A DNA stretch of 22,950 nt from DATKKK01 sp035542975 (GCA_035542975.1 DATKKK010000026.1:1-22950); one strand, 5' to 3'; positions 8,261 to 16,667 are shown, counted from the stretch's first letter. A program made the numbers and translations. Notes: generated by a model from the sequence alone, not told the origin.

Positions 8261-8638
8261 CTATTCTTTATTCTCCTTGTCGCGCATGAGACTCAACGCC
8301 TCAGCGGTTATCTCGGCATCTTTAACGCTAGTCTTTCGGTTTGTCGCTTTCAAAACCCGTCGTTCTCTCCATCCGCACTCAGGACATTCGAACTTCGGCG
8401 GAGTCAACCCCATGTGACCAGACATATCCCCCATCATCGAACCGACCCTGCGAACCAAGGGATCCTTGCACTTTGGGCAGATTTGAATGTTAACATACTT
8501 CTTCTCTTTTTCAAGCTCTTCCAGAGTTTCAACTAGCTTTGAAAAGAGCTCGCTCTCAACTCTTTCAGTCTCCAAGATGCTTAGGCGCTTTTTCTTTTTC
8601 CTTTTCTGTCTCTGTTCTTCTAGTTCTTCCTCTTCCAA
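8261..8638 (-). CDS. Zinc-ribbon protein with charged coiled N-terminus
   Basis: This is a 125-residue protein of unknown function. The first 47 residues are strongly charged, rich in Glu and Lys, and probably form a helix or coiled coil. Then come CPKC (54-57) and CPECGW (85-88), which together would bind one zinc ion in a ribbon; the spacing includes a Met/Gly-rich loop. Such ribbons occur in RNA polymerase or ribosome-associated proteins, but no specific family is recognised. The only usable start is a TTG at 8638, because an in-frame TAG lies upstream and no ATG is close. CTTATGATAA about 22 bases before it is a good TATA box, so translation is probably leaderless from TTG. It converges with the Nip7-like gene. 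Confidence 0.78.
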   Translation of the reverse strand: MEEEELEEQRQKRKKKKRLSILETERVESELFSKLVETLEELEKEKKYVNIQICPKCKDPLVRRVGSMMGDMSGHMGLTPPKFECPECGWRERRVLKATNRKTSVKDAEITAEALSLMRDKENKE

Positions 8639-8654
8639 AACAAATTCCGCTCTA

Positions 8655-8664
8655 TTATCATAAG
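8655..8664 (-). promoter_or_regulatory. TATA-like box of the zinc-ribbon gene
   Basis: The minus-strand sequence CTTATGATAA is centred about 22 bases upstream of the TTG start at 8638. This is the spacing expected for a leaderless archaeal transcript and it supports the otherwise weak TTG start, which has no convincing Shine-Dalgarno sequence. Confidence 0.4.
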
Positions 8665-8746
8665 ACTATGTGCAGATAGAATTAGATGAAGCTTTCTCAA
8701 AGAATGAGCCGTTCTCTGAATCAGAGGGGTTGCGCGTTAGGTCTGT

Positions 8747-9301
8747 TCATTGTAGCTTTATGCCGAATTCCATTCTGATCTCTTTTCTCTCAACATCCTC
8801 GTTAGAATACGCAGCAGCATCAAAGCCTATCAGCTCAAATCCTTGTTCCAAATAGAAAATAATCGCGGGACCGATGCATGACTGTGTTTCCAGAACCAGC
8901 ATTCTCGCACCTTTTTCCTTCGCCAATTTCTTAGCATAAGACATCAATATAGTTCCGATGCCTTTTCTGCGGAACTCTTTCTTGACGAGAAGCTCCCACA
9001 CCCGCATCCTGTTGTTCCACTTTTCATACCCAAGCTCGATCCAGCCGACCTGTTGTCCGTCTAAGACTGCTGCAAAGGCTCGAGGTTCCATGATGTGCTC
9101 TTCGAAAAGAGTTCCGGTATAATTTTTCTCCAAGGGTTTCTCGAATGGTTTGAGACGAAACTCTATCTTCCAAGCTTCCTGTTCATGGACAATTGAGAGG
9201 TCGTAGTAGTTGGCTGTGACGTAAGAGTCGCTCAGCTTGGGCAAGGCTTCATTTTCCTGAAGCTCAACAACCTTGATTCTGTTAAGTATATCTGGTTTCA
9301 T
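8747..9301 (-). CDS. GNAT N-acetyltransferase, streptothricin-acetyltransferase-like
   Basis: This 184-residue protein carries the acetyl-CoA-binding motif A in LLVKKEFRRKGIGTILM (R/Q-x-x-G-x-G/A), followed by LVLETQSCIGPAIIFYLEQGFE, the usual motif B end. The tail GFDAAAYSNEDVERKEIRMEF runs parallel to the end of streptothricin acetyltransferases (Sat/SatA), where a similar Y-x-N stretch follows GF. Family membership as GNAT is firm; the substrate is not, since archaeal members of this subgroup are uncharacterised and may act on protein or small amines. It is the last gene of the mtnA-endA-hisS run, 53 bases after hisS, with AAAGGT and AGGG upstream of the ATG. Confidence 0.9.
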   Translation of the reverse strand: MKPDILNRIKVVELQENEALPKLSDSYVTANYYDLSIVHEQEAWKIEFRLKPFEKPLEKNYTGTLFEEHIMEPRAFAAVLDGQQVGWIELGYEKWNNRMRVWELLVKKEFRRKGIGTILMSYAKKLAKEKGARMLVLETQSCIGPAIIFYLEQGFELIGFDAAAYSNEDVERKEIRMEFGIKLQ

Positions 9302-9354
9302 AACCCTACAACCTTTTCACGGACAATATCATGTTCTGCACACAAAATCGGAAG

Positions 9355-10650
9355 CTAGGCATTATTTTTTATCGCTTCTCGAATCTTGCCGATTTCTACA
9401 GTGCTCTGCTCTCGTCTCTTCAAATCCTTAATCATAACTCTGCCTTCCTTGAATTCTCGTTCACCCACGATTACGGCGTAGTTGATTCCTCTTCTATCCG
9501 CATCCTCTAATGCTTTCGCCATTTTGCGTCCCATAACCTCAAACTCGACCATCATCCCAGCATTCCTAAGCGTCTGCGCAATCTTCAAAGCTTCCGTCTT
9601 TAACTCTTCTTGAACAGGAATCACCATGACTGTTCTTTCTTCGCCATATTCAGGCTTTGTCATCTGCAGCTGTATCGAAAGCATTATGCGGTCTATTCCA
9701 TGAGCTACACCAACGGCAGGCGTTGGTTCACCACCAAACAACTCGATAAGCCGATCATACCTGCCACCGCCTCCTAAGGCTATGTCCAAATCGGGAACGT
9801 AGACCTCAAAGATTATTCCCGTGTAGTATTCAAGACCTCTTGCAAAGCCAGCGTCAACGATAACGCTAATCTTGTTTCCGCTTTCCGAAATAAGCTTGAG
9901 AATTTCTGAAAGGTTTTCCGTTGCCTTAACTGCTTTTTCGTAGCCTTCTACGCAGTTCTTCATGTCTTCAACAACATCAAAAACTTTCTCACCCTTCAGC
10001 TCCACCAAATTCCGCAGAACATTCACGCCTTTCTGCGACATGCCACCCTCTTCAACCATTCTAAATGCATCTTCATACTGCCTCTTATCCATCAACTGCA
10101 TAACCGCGTTCTGCACTTTGTCCTCAACATTTTCTTGAGCAAGAATACCTCTCAAAACTCCTACATGTCCAACCTTAAACTTGTAACCCCTTAATCTCAC
10201 CGCTTTCATCAAACTATCAGTTAGCAACAAGATTTCAGCATCAGCTTCAGGCCTATTTGAGCCCATCAGTTCATAGTTTGATTGCCAAAACTCTCGATAA
10301 CGTCCCTTTTGTGGTTCATCGTAACGGTAGATGCTTCCAAAAGAGAAAAGCCTAAACGGCTTCGGCTCAGTTCGTAGGGCTGTCGCTACAAGCCTAGCCA
10401 CGGAAGCCGTAAACTCTGGTCGCAACGCAACGTTACGTTCGCCCAAGTCTTTGAAGACGAACATCCGCGACCGTACTTCATCGCCTGCCTTCGCGGACAG
10501 AAGTTCGTATGACTCCACGACAGGAGTTATTATTTCTTTAAACCCGTAAAGCTCAGCGGTTCTTCTGGCTTTTTCTTCGATATACTTCATTATTCTTGCT
10601 TCTTCGGGAAGAAGGTCTCTCATTCCGCGGACAGTTTTGAATTCAGACAT
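9355..10650 (-). CDS. hisS: Histidyl-tRNA synthetase
   Basis: This 431-residue class II synthetase charges tRNA-His. Seen: the N-terminal VRGMRDLLPEEA, class II motif 2 in SFGSIYRYDEPQKGRYREF, the HisRS-specific ARGLEYYTGIIFEVY, and motif 3 around LGGGGRYDRLIELFGG to GVAHGIDR. The C-terminal anticodon-binding domain begins near VMVIPVQEE. Length is normal for the family. The motif 2 loop has FWQ where many bacterial enzymes have FHQ. The gene starts 16 bases after the endA-like gene and is followed by the GNAT gene, so it is probably part of one operon. Confidence 0.97.
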   Translation of the reverse strand: MSEFKTVRGMRDLLPEEARIMKYIEEKARRTAELYGFKEIITPVVESYELLSAKAGDEVRSRMFVFKDLGERNVALRPEFTASVARLVATALRTEPKPFRLFSFGSIYRYDEPQKGRYREFWQSNYELMGSNRPEADAEILLLTDSLMKAVRLRGYKFKVGHVGVLRGILAQENVEDKVQNAVMQLMDKRQYEDAFRMVEEGGMSQKGVNVLRNLVELKGEKVFDVVEDMKNCVEGYEKAVKATENLSEILKLISESGNKISVIVDAGFARGLEYYTGIIFEVYVPDLDIALGGGGRYDRLIELFGGEPTPAVGVAHGIDRIMLSIQLQMTKPEYGEERTVMVIPVQEELKTEALKIAQTLRNAGMMVEFEVMGRKMAKALEDADRRGINYAVIVGEREFKEGRVMIKDLKRREQSTVEIGKIREAIKNNA

Positions 10651-10666
10651 TACTCGGTTTCCTCGA

Positions 10667-11224
10667 TTATTTCAGCGTTAATTGTGAGACTGAATAATAA
10701 ACTATTTCTCCTCTGCGATTCATGACGGCTAAAACCAATTCTTTCTTTAGACTCTGACATTGTTTTAAGGCGTTAGTCAAGTCTTCAAGCGAGATGGGTT
10801 TTCCCTCTTGAAGGTTAAGAATCAGGTATTTGGCTGTGTCCTTGCTGTATTCTCCGCGTTCATAGACTCGAAAGTCTCCGCCTGAACCAAATCCTTCACG
10901 AACAACGTAGCCTCGACTTCTCAAATCACGGTAAGCCAAATACTTGACCCAAGCGTTTTCATCAGTCTTCTCATAGTTTTGCAAGAGCTTTTGAAAACTA
11001 GTTTTCTTGCCCTTTCGATCCTCCACTTCCAGCATGCCCTTGTCCAAAAGATAAAGCGCCTCAAAAAATGTAAGCAAGAATTCCTTGCCTTCACTTACTC
11101 CGTACCCGCTTGAAGAAAGCCTGTCTGCCGCTTGTCTTTCAGGGATTGTTACACCTTTCTCAGTAAGTACACCTTTGAACCTGAACTCTGACTGATTAGA
11201 CATGTTCTCTTTGTTATTTTTCAT
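10667..11224 (-). CDS. endA: tRNA-splicing endonuclease subunit, catalytic His missing
   Basis: This 185-residue protein has the EndA two-part layout: an N-terminal alpha/beta domain (about 14-85), then the nuclease fold with KYLAYRDLRSRGYVVREGF, DFRVYERG and ELVLAVMNRRGEIVYYSV. The enzyme cuts introns from precursor tRNAs at bulge-helix-bulge sites. Of the Tyr-His-Lys triad known from Methanocaldococcus EndA, Tyr121 and Lys160/161 are present, but the His that precedes the (S/A)-K-YL segment is Thr130 here (codon ACA, read directly). I infer a structural subunit of an (alpha-beta)2 enzyme, with a catalytic paralogue elsewhere, or a weakened enzyme. GAGGAA lies seven bases before the ATG; an ATG at codon 8 is an alternative. 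It is in an operon between mtnA-like and hisS. Confidence 0.9.
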   Translation of the reverse strand: MKNNKENMSNQSEFRFKGVLTEKGVTIPERQAADRLSSSGYGVSEGKEFLLTFFEALYLLDKGMLEVEDRKGKKTSFQKLLQNYEKTDENAWVKYLAYRDLRSRGYVVREGFGSGGDFRVYERGEYSKDTAKYLILNLQEGKPISLEDLTNALKQCQSLKKELVLAVMNRRGEIVYYSVSQLTLK

Positions 11225-11246
11225 TTAATTCCTCAATATATGCTGA

Positions 11247-12287
11247 CTATGCTTTTTGCTTATGGAGGCTAGATTTAAGCTTACGGAAGTCTTCTTTATA
11301 TAAAATGCCGCTCTCACAGATTATGGCGGTCACGTATTCGAGCGGTGTTACGTCGAAAGCTGGGTTTAGCACTTTTACTCCTTCTGGAGCGATTTGTTGC
11401 ATGCCAACGTGTGTAACCTCGTCTGGGTTCCTCTCCTCGATAACTACGTCTGCCGAATTTCGTGTAAAGTCGAACGTGGATTTCGGAGCAGCAACATAAA
11501 ACGGAATCCCATGATGCCTAGCCAGCACTGCAACCGAATATGTCCCAATCTTATTAATTACAGCGTCCTGAACGATTCTGTCCGCACCGACTACAACCTT
11601 GTTGACAAGACGCTTGTACATGACGTAGCCAACCATGTTGTCAGTAATCAAAGTAACAGGAATTCCTTCTCGTTTAAGCTCATAAACAGTCAGCCTTGCA
11701 CCTTGCAAAAGTGGACGAGTCTCCGTGGCAACAACCTTGATTTTTTTCTGCTTTTCCCAAGCGGCTCGCAGAACACCTAAAGCTGTACCGTACTCAACAG
11801 TTGCCAACGCCCCCGCATTACAATGCGTGAGAACAGTATCACCGTCACAAATCAAAGTAGCACCATGTTTGCCGATTGAACGGTTTGCCGCTGCATCTTC
11901 ATCAGCTATCCTCTGAGCCTCTGCCACGACGAAAGCCGCCGTTTCCTCGACGTTTCCAGAAAAACCTTTCACTTTATTTAGAATCCTGTCTATCGCCCAA
12001 AAGAGGTTCACAGCCGTCGGTCGTGTTGCCCTTATGACGTTTGACGCTCTTTCCAACTCGCTAAGAAGTTCTTCTTTGTTTTCAGCTCTTGAATTATTGG
12101 CTGCCAGAGCCAACGCGAACGCCGCCGCAACTCCTAGGAGCGGTGCACCTCTTATTTTCATGGTCTTAATCGCGTCTGCCATGTCTGCATGATTTCTTAT
12201 TTCAAAAAAGACTGTTTCCTCAGGAAGTTTGGTCTGATCTATTGTTGTGACTATTCCCTTATGCCATTCAATGGTTCGTTTCTGCAT
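11247..12287 (-). CDS. mtnA: S-methyl-5-thioribose-1-phosphate isomerase (MtnA / aIF-2B-like)
   Basis: This 346-residue member of the IF-2B alpha/MtnA family isomerises methylthioribose-1-phosphate in methionine salvage. Seen: KIRGAPLLGV (sugar-phosphate loop), THCNAGALATVEYGT with the catalytic Cys156, VGADRI with the acid Asp236, and NKIGTYSVAVLARHHGIPFYVAA. The Cys/Asp pair and the length fit MtnA better than ribose-1,5-bisphosphate isomerase, but archaeal members may act on other sugar phosphates, so substrate is inferred. The usual GDVANKIGT stretch reads QDAVINKIGT here. It is the first gene of the mtnA-endA-hisS-GNAT run and is divergent from the HhH-GPD-like gene, sharing a 70-base promoter region with it. 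Confidence 0.88.
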   Translation of the reverse strand: MQKRTIEWHKGIVTTIDQTKLPEETVFFEIRNHADMADAIKTMKIRGAPLLGVAAAFALALAANNSRAENKEELLSELERASNVIRATRPTAVNLFWAIDRILNKVKGFSGNVEETAAFVVAEAQRIADEDAAANRSIGKHGATLICDGDTVLTHCNAGALATVEYGTALGVLRAAWEKQKKIKVVATETRPLLQGARLTVYELKREGIPVTLITDNMVGYVMYKRLVNKVVVGADRIVQDAVINKIGTYSVAVLARHHGIPFYVAAPKSTFDFTRNSADVVIEERNPDEVTHVGMQQIAPEGVKVLNPAFDVTPLEYVTAIICESGILYKEDFRKLKSSLHKQKA

Positions 12288-12326
12288 GGATTATGCTACC
12301 TCAGTAAGTCGTTTATGCAGCAACTA

Positions 12327-12333
12327 GTATAAG
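12327..12333 (+). promoter_or_regulatory. TATA-like box of the HhH-GPD-like gene
   Basis: GTATAAG is centred about 28 bases before the ATG at 12358, which suits a leaderless start there. The box lies inside the short divergent region shared with the mtnA-like gene; read on the other strand the same bases give CTTATAC, so the element could in principle serve both directions. Confidence 0.35.
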
Positions 12334-12357
12334 ATTTGTTATAAAGTGGATAGAGGT

Positions 12358-13074
12358 ATGAGACGCGAAACGTTGAATGCCCTCTTGAAAGATTATGGAG
12401 AGAAGTATTCAAGAGTTCTGGGAATAGACCTTTCAGAAGCGAAGGATGAAGAGGTTTTCGAATGGTTTTTGGCGTCAATGTTGTTTGGAGCGCCAATAAC
12501 CGAATCCTCTGTTCTTAAGACTTACAAATGTTTTCAAAAACATAACGTACTGACGCCGCAGAGAATTATTGAAACAGGATGGGAAGAACTAGTCAGAATC
12601 CTAGACGAAGGCAGCTACACGCGCTATGACTTCAAGACTGCCGACAAGCTCTTGGAAGTCTCACGAAGTCTAGTTGAAAAATATGATGGGAGTCTTAATC
12701 TTCTGCATGAAAAAACATTGGATGCACAAGACTTGGAAAAGAGGCTAAAAGATTTGGGAAAGGGTGTGGGTAACGTCACGGTCAGCATTTTTCTCAGAGA
12801 ACTCCGCGATGTTTGGAAGAAGAGCAAGCCAAACCCCACCGACCTAGTGATTCTTGCTGCAAAAAATCTAGGAATAATAAAAGACCAACGCCCAGAAAAT
12901 GCCTTACAAACGCTTGAAACATTCTGGACCAAAAACAAGGTTGAGGGAAAATCGTTCATCGAGTTTGAAACGGCACTAGTCAGACTAGGCAAGGAACTTC
13001 GAAGAAAAACAAGACACCCGTTTCCTGATTATGATATTCTAGCGTTCGGATTGACAGATAAATATCCGAAATGA
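12358..13074 (+). CDS. HhH-GPD superfamily DNA-glycosylase-like protein
   Basis: This 238-residue protein has the helical layout of the endonuclease III fold: EVFEWFLASMLFGAPITESS at the start, GWEELVRILDEGSYTRYDFKTADKLLEVS in the middle, and a helix-hairpin-helix at LKDLGKGVGNVTVSIFLREL. The hairpin lacks the catalytic Lys of bifunctional EndoIII enzymes, and the C-terminus has no four-cysteine iron-sulfur cluster motif. It may be a monofunctional glycosylase or a non-enzymatic DNA-binding relative. The ATG is chosen because a TATA-like box sits 28 bases upstream; a GTG four codons earlier (12346) is the alternative. It is divergent from the mtnA operon and followed after 21 bases by the protease gene. 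Confidence 0.8.
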   Translation: MRRETLNALLKDYGEKYSRVLGIDLSEAKDEEVFEWFLASMLFGAPITESSVLKTYKCFQKHNVLTPQRIIETGWEELVRILDEGSYTRYDFKTADKLLEVSRSLVEKYDGSLNLLHEKTLDAQDLEKRLKDLGKGVGNVTVSIFLRELRDVWKKSKPNPTDLVILAAKNLGIIKDQRPENALQTLETFWTKNKVEGKSFIEFETALVRLGKELRRKTRHPFPDYDILAFGLTDKYPK

Positions 13075-13095
13075 CTTATTCTAGTTGGGGGAAGA

Positions 13096-15864
13096 ATGTT
13101 GATTCTAGTAGGCTCTTGCAGAAGAATGCTTGTCGCCCTTCTAGTGGGTTTACTCGGCACGACTGCATGCTTCTCGGTTCTCGGTTCAATGCCTGTGAAA
13201 GAAAACATTTCAAAAGATGACCTAAGAACATCAGAAGTCACGAACAACGTAGCCGAAGCTTCTGAAAACTCCTTTTCAATCAAAGACAATTCAACCGATT
13301 CTTCCTCAAATACCGAGTCTGGAAACATTATTGTCAGGCTAGAAAACAATGCTAAATCCTGCGACTATGAAAAACTAATGCAGTTTGTCAACGAAAAAGA
13401 CGGGCAGATAACGAACACTATTTCAGAGAATCACGAAATCATCGCGTTATCAGTCGAAATTCCTCAAGCAGAAATGTCGTCTTTTATGCTTGAAGTAAAC
13501 TCTGATGGTCTGGCAAGATTTGTGGAACCAAACGTCAAATTCAAAACCCAGCTAACTCCAAACGACCCTTTCTGGACAGCCCAATGGGGACCGCGAAAAA
13601 TAGAAGCAGATTGGGCTTGGAACACAACTTTAGGCGACCCCTCTGTTCTTGTAACCGTAATCGACACGGGAATAGACTATAACCATCCTGATCTAAAAGC
13701 AAACTACGTTCCGTTAGGGTATGACTGGGTAAACAACGACACAGATCCGATGGACGACCAAGGACATGGCACTCACTGTGCCGGCATAATCGCCGCTTCC
13801 ATAAACAACGGCATAGGCACCGCAGGCATCGCTAGAATCCACCTAATGGCGGAGAAGGCGCTTAACGCGAACGGTTCAGGATACACGAGCGACCTTGCCA
13901 ACGCCATCATCCATGCTACTGATCAAGGCGCAGACATAATAAGCATGAGTTGGGGAGGATATGGAACAAGCAAAATGCTGCATGAAGCTGTCAAATATGC
14001 ATACTCAAAAGGTGTGTTGCTGATTGCGGCGGCAGGGAACGAGGCAACATCACTCAAGTTGTATCCAGCAGCATACGAGGAGGTGATTGCGGTCTCCGCC
14101 ACAGACGAACATGATAACCCAGCCTATTTCAGCAACTACGGAGACTGGGTTGAACTGGCAGCGCCAGGCGTCAACATCCTTTCAACGATTTCCGAAACCC
14201 ACGACAAAAGGCTTGATTACCCCTATGATAGCCTAAGCGGCACTTCCATGGCATGTCCGCATGTCGCAGGCGTCGCCGCTCTTTTAAAAAGCCAATTTCC
14301 AAATGCAACGACAGAATGGCTACGCCTTCGAATGCGATGCACTGCAGATGATTTGGGCGAACCCGGATTTGATGTTCACTATGGTTATGGGAGAATAAAC
14401 GCTAGAAGAACTCTTGAAGAACCACTAATAGAACATGATTTGCTCATACTGAACTGGGAGACTCCTGCCTACGTAGAGCCAAGCGAAACAGCGGCCATAA
14501 ACATCACGATTTTCAATTTTGGAAAAACCGAGAGGAACGTGACAGTTCAGCTAATCGAGGATGAAAATGTCGTTGACTTTGCTTCAATTGACTCTCTTGA
14601 AAGCGATGCATCAACCACGGTTGTCTGCCATTGGACGCCGACAAATGAACAAGCTTACAACCTCACAGCCTTCATTGCTCCCGTAATTGGAGAAGCTAAC
14701 ATTGCGAACAACGTAAAATCCAAGGAAATAATCGTTTCCAGCAGAATCGTTGCCTTATTCAAGAATTTCGACCCATGGGGCTATCCAACTGACGAAAAAG
14801 CCCTTGCCATCTACGGAATTCCTTGCGCCGTGTTCGATTCATCAACCTTCGGCTCTGTAAACCTCAGCAAGTTCCTAAAGGTTGTCATAGCTGCTGATCA
14901 AGATCAAAGTTTCTATTTAGCTCTAGATGCCTACCGCTGGTGGTTCAACGACTATGTTTCGAACGGCGGCATACTTGAGATTCATGCGGCAGACGATGGT
15001 GCCAACGGTGGATTTGCCCCAGGTTACCTGCCAGGCGGATTGATCTGGAAGCATCGTCCTTCAGACGACGTTAAAATAGTTAACAGCACGCATCCCATCG
15101 TGACCACGCCGAATTCAATCACAGAAGAAGAACTTGATGGATGGGGTATTTCATCGCATGGTTACTTTTTCGGCTATCCAGCAAATGCTCAAATCATAGT
15201 TATCGACGAACACTACGGCAGGCCTGTACATCTTGTGTTCAGCTACGGTTCTGGACTTGTCATAGCTTCAGGGTTAACGCTTGAATGGGGATACAAGCTT
15301 GAACGTAGCCGAATCTTGGAGAACACTCTGCTCTACACCGTTTCTGGATATCCTACAATCGTCCATGACGTAGCCATAATCAACATCACCTTACCTCAAA
15401 ACTCTGTGTATGCTGGAACCCTCGTCAACATCTCAGTAGTCGCGGCAAACGAAGGAAACACAACCGAAACATTTCGAGTAACTGCCAACCACGATGACAT
15501 TCCAATAGCAACGCAGACCATTTTCAACCTAACCAAAGGCAAGAAAGCAACAGTCACTTTTACATGGGATACTAAAGGCTCAGAGCAATTCACGCTTCAT
15601 ACCATTTCAGCAAAAGCTAGCTTAATTCTAAATGAAGCAAACGTCAGCAACAACATTTTCGTGGATGGCAACGTGAAAATAAGAAAATTAGGCGACATCA
15701 ACGATGATGACAAGGTAGACATTCTCGACCTAGTCTTGGTAGCACATGCATACGGTTCAAAGCCTGGAGATGCCAACTGGAATGCCCTAGCCGATCTGAC
15801 TCCTCAACTGGGGGTTATTGACATCCTTGATATTGTAACACTAGCCTATCATTACGCCTCTTGA
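13096..15864 (+). CDS. Secreted subtilisin-like protease with CARDB, GATase-like and dockerin-like modules
   Basis: This is a 922-residue exported serine protease. Order: signal peptide (hydrophobic 11-32), an I9-like prodomain (about 75-155), and a peptidase S8 domain with Asp190 (VIDTGIDYNHPD), His224 (GHGTHCAGI), oxyanion Asn315 (AAGNE) and Ser384 (GTSMACPHVAG). Then come a CARDB-type beta domain (about 447-548), a ThuA/GATase1-like domain (about 549-755), a second CARDB-like domain (758-862) and a dockerin-like tail from Gly866. The first calcium loop DINDDDKVDILD is perfect; the second, DLTPQLGVIDILD, has an extra residue and lost ligands. There is no C-terminal membrane anchor, so attachment to a cell surface would need the dockerin. 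GGGGGAAG four bases before the ATG is a strong ribosome-binding site. Probable role: extracellular protein degradation. Confidence 0.93.
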   Translation: MLILVGSCRRMLVALLVGLLGTTACFSVLGSMPVKENISKDDLRTSEVTNNVAEASENSFSIKDNSTDSSSNTESGNIIVRLENNAKSCDYEKLMQFVNEKDGQITNTISENHEIIALSVEIPQAEMSSFMLEVNSDGLARFVEPNVKFKTQLTPNDPFWTAQWGPRKIEADWAWNTTLGDPSVLVTVIDTGIDYNHPDLKANYVPLGYDWVNNDTDPMDDQGHGTHCAGIIAASINNGIGTAGIARIHLMAEKALNANGSGYTSDLANAIIHATDQGADIISMSWGGYGTSKMLHEAVKYAYSKGVLLIAAAGNEATSLKLYPAAYEEVIAVSATDEHDNPAYFSNYGDWVELAAPGVNILSTISETHDKRLDYPYDSLSGTSMACPHVAGVAALLKSQFPNATTEWLRLRMRCTADDLGEPGFDVHYGYGRINARRTLEEPLIEHDLLILNWETPAYVEPSETAAINITIFNFGKTERNVTVQLIEDENVVDFASIDSLESDASTTVVCHWTPTNEQAYNLTAFIAPVIGEANIANNVKSKEIIVSSRIVALFKNFDPWGYPTDEKALAIYGIPCAVFDSSTFGSVNLSKFLKVVIAADQDQSFYLALDAYRWWFNDYVSNGGILEIHAADDGANGGFAPGYLPGGLIWKHRPSDDVKIVNSTHPIVTTPNSITEEELDGWGISSHGYFFGYPANAQIIVIDEHYGRPVHLVFSYGSGLVIASGLTLEWGYKLERSRILENTLLYTVSGYPTIVHDVAIINITLPQNSVYAGTLVNISVVAANEGNTTETFRVTANHDDIPIATQTIFNLTKGKKATVTFTWDTKGSEQFTLHTISAKASLILNEANVSNNIFVDGNVKIRKLGDINDDDKVDILDLVLVAHAYGSKPGDANWNALADLTPQLGVIDILDIVTLAYHYAS

Positions 15865-15911
15865 CTGTAACGTTTACTCTGAAATGTGAAAAATCGAAGT
15901 TGACTATTCTG

Positions 15912-16667
15912 CTAATAACGCGTGGTCTGTTCGTAGGGCGATTTGAGATAGGTAATAACTTCCACTGGACAGTCTCCAGAAGGCTTTAGTTTTCTCTTCC
16001 ATTCCTCTCCGACTGCTATGAGCGAAAATACTCCTGAAATTTCGGCTTTCGCCTTTCGAACAAGATTAAGTAGAGCGGCTTGGGTTTCACCTGTTTTAAC
16101 CATGTCATCCACGATGAGGACGCTGTCACGTTTTTTGATTGACTCTTTCGGGATGTACAGAGTCATGGTTACTCCTGAATCTCTGAGCGCGAATGTTTCC
16201 TCCAGAAAGGCTTTGACGCCGACTTCTTTATTTTTCTTTGCCACGACTAGGTTTACTCCGAGCGCGTTGGCAACCATCGTGGCCAAGGGTACGCCGTCTA
16301 CAGCCGCAGACAGTACTTTGGTCACTCGTTTTCCAGCGAAGTTTGCCAGTGCACCGTTGGCGGCTTGCTGGAGAATGTTGAAGTCACCTACGATGTCCGT
16401 GTTATCAAAGTAGCCATCTTCATCAAACTTGATTCTGCCGCGAAGCTCAGTTTCTAAGCCTACGAGTTTTGTTAGGACTTTCCAGAGTTGTTTTGCCCGC
16501 GCCGTGTTCGGTAGGACATGTCCCTTCGCATACCGGCTTAGAACGGTAACGGGCAGTCCTGTTTTGGAGGCTAGTTCGCGGTATGTGATGTTTCTTTTGT
16601 ATTTTGCTGTTCTGAGCAGCTCGATCGTCATTAATCGAAGTTTTAGGTCATCTGCGTGTGTGCTCAT
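15912..16667 (-). CDS. GfcR-like HTH / phosphoribosyltransferase-domain regulator
   Basis: This 251-residue protein joins an N-terminal helix-turn-helix (ITYRELASKTGLPVTVLSRY, about 27-46) to a type I phosphoribosyltransferase domain with the PRPP loop VLIVDDMVKTGET. Such fusions were annotated as orotate phosphoribosyltransferase-like and include GfcR, the sugar-catabolism regulator of haloarchaea. The PRTase part probably senses a nucleotide or sugar-phosphate ligand; the regulated genes here are unknown. I chose the ATG at 16667 because AAGGAG lies seven bases upstream; an upstream TTG would translate through that site. ATTATAAATC near 16738 on the minus strand is a plausible TATA box. It converges with the protease gene. 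Confidence 0.9.
   Translation of the reverse strand: MSTHADDLKLRLMTIELLRTAKYKRNITYRELASKTGLPVTVLSRYAKGHVLPNTARAKQLWKVLTKLVGLETELRGRIKFDEDGYFDNTDIVGDFNILQQAANGALANFAGKRVTKVLSAAVDGVPLATMVANALGVNLVVAKKNKEVGVKAFLEETFALRDSGVTMTLYIPKESIKKRDSVLIVDDMVKTGETQAALLNLVRKAKAEISGVFSLIAVGEEWKRKLKPSGDCPVEVITYLKSPYEQTTRY

Noticed and set aside
8685..8720. C/D-box-like pair (GATGA ... CTGA) downstream of the GNAT gene
   Set aside because: The C box matches only five of seven positions, C'/D' boxes are poor, and no guide target was apparent.
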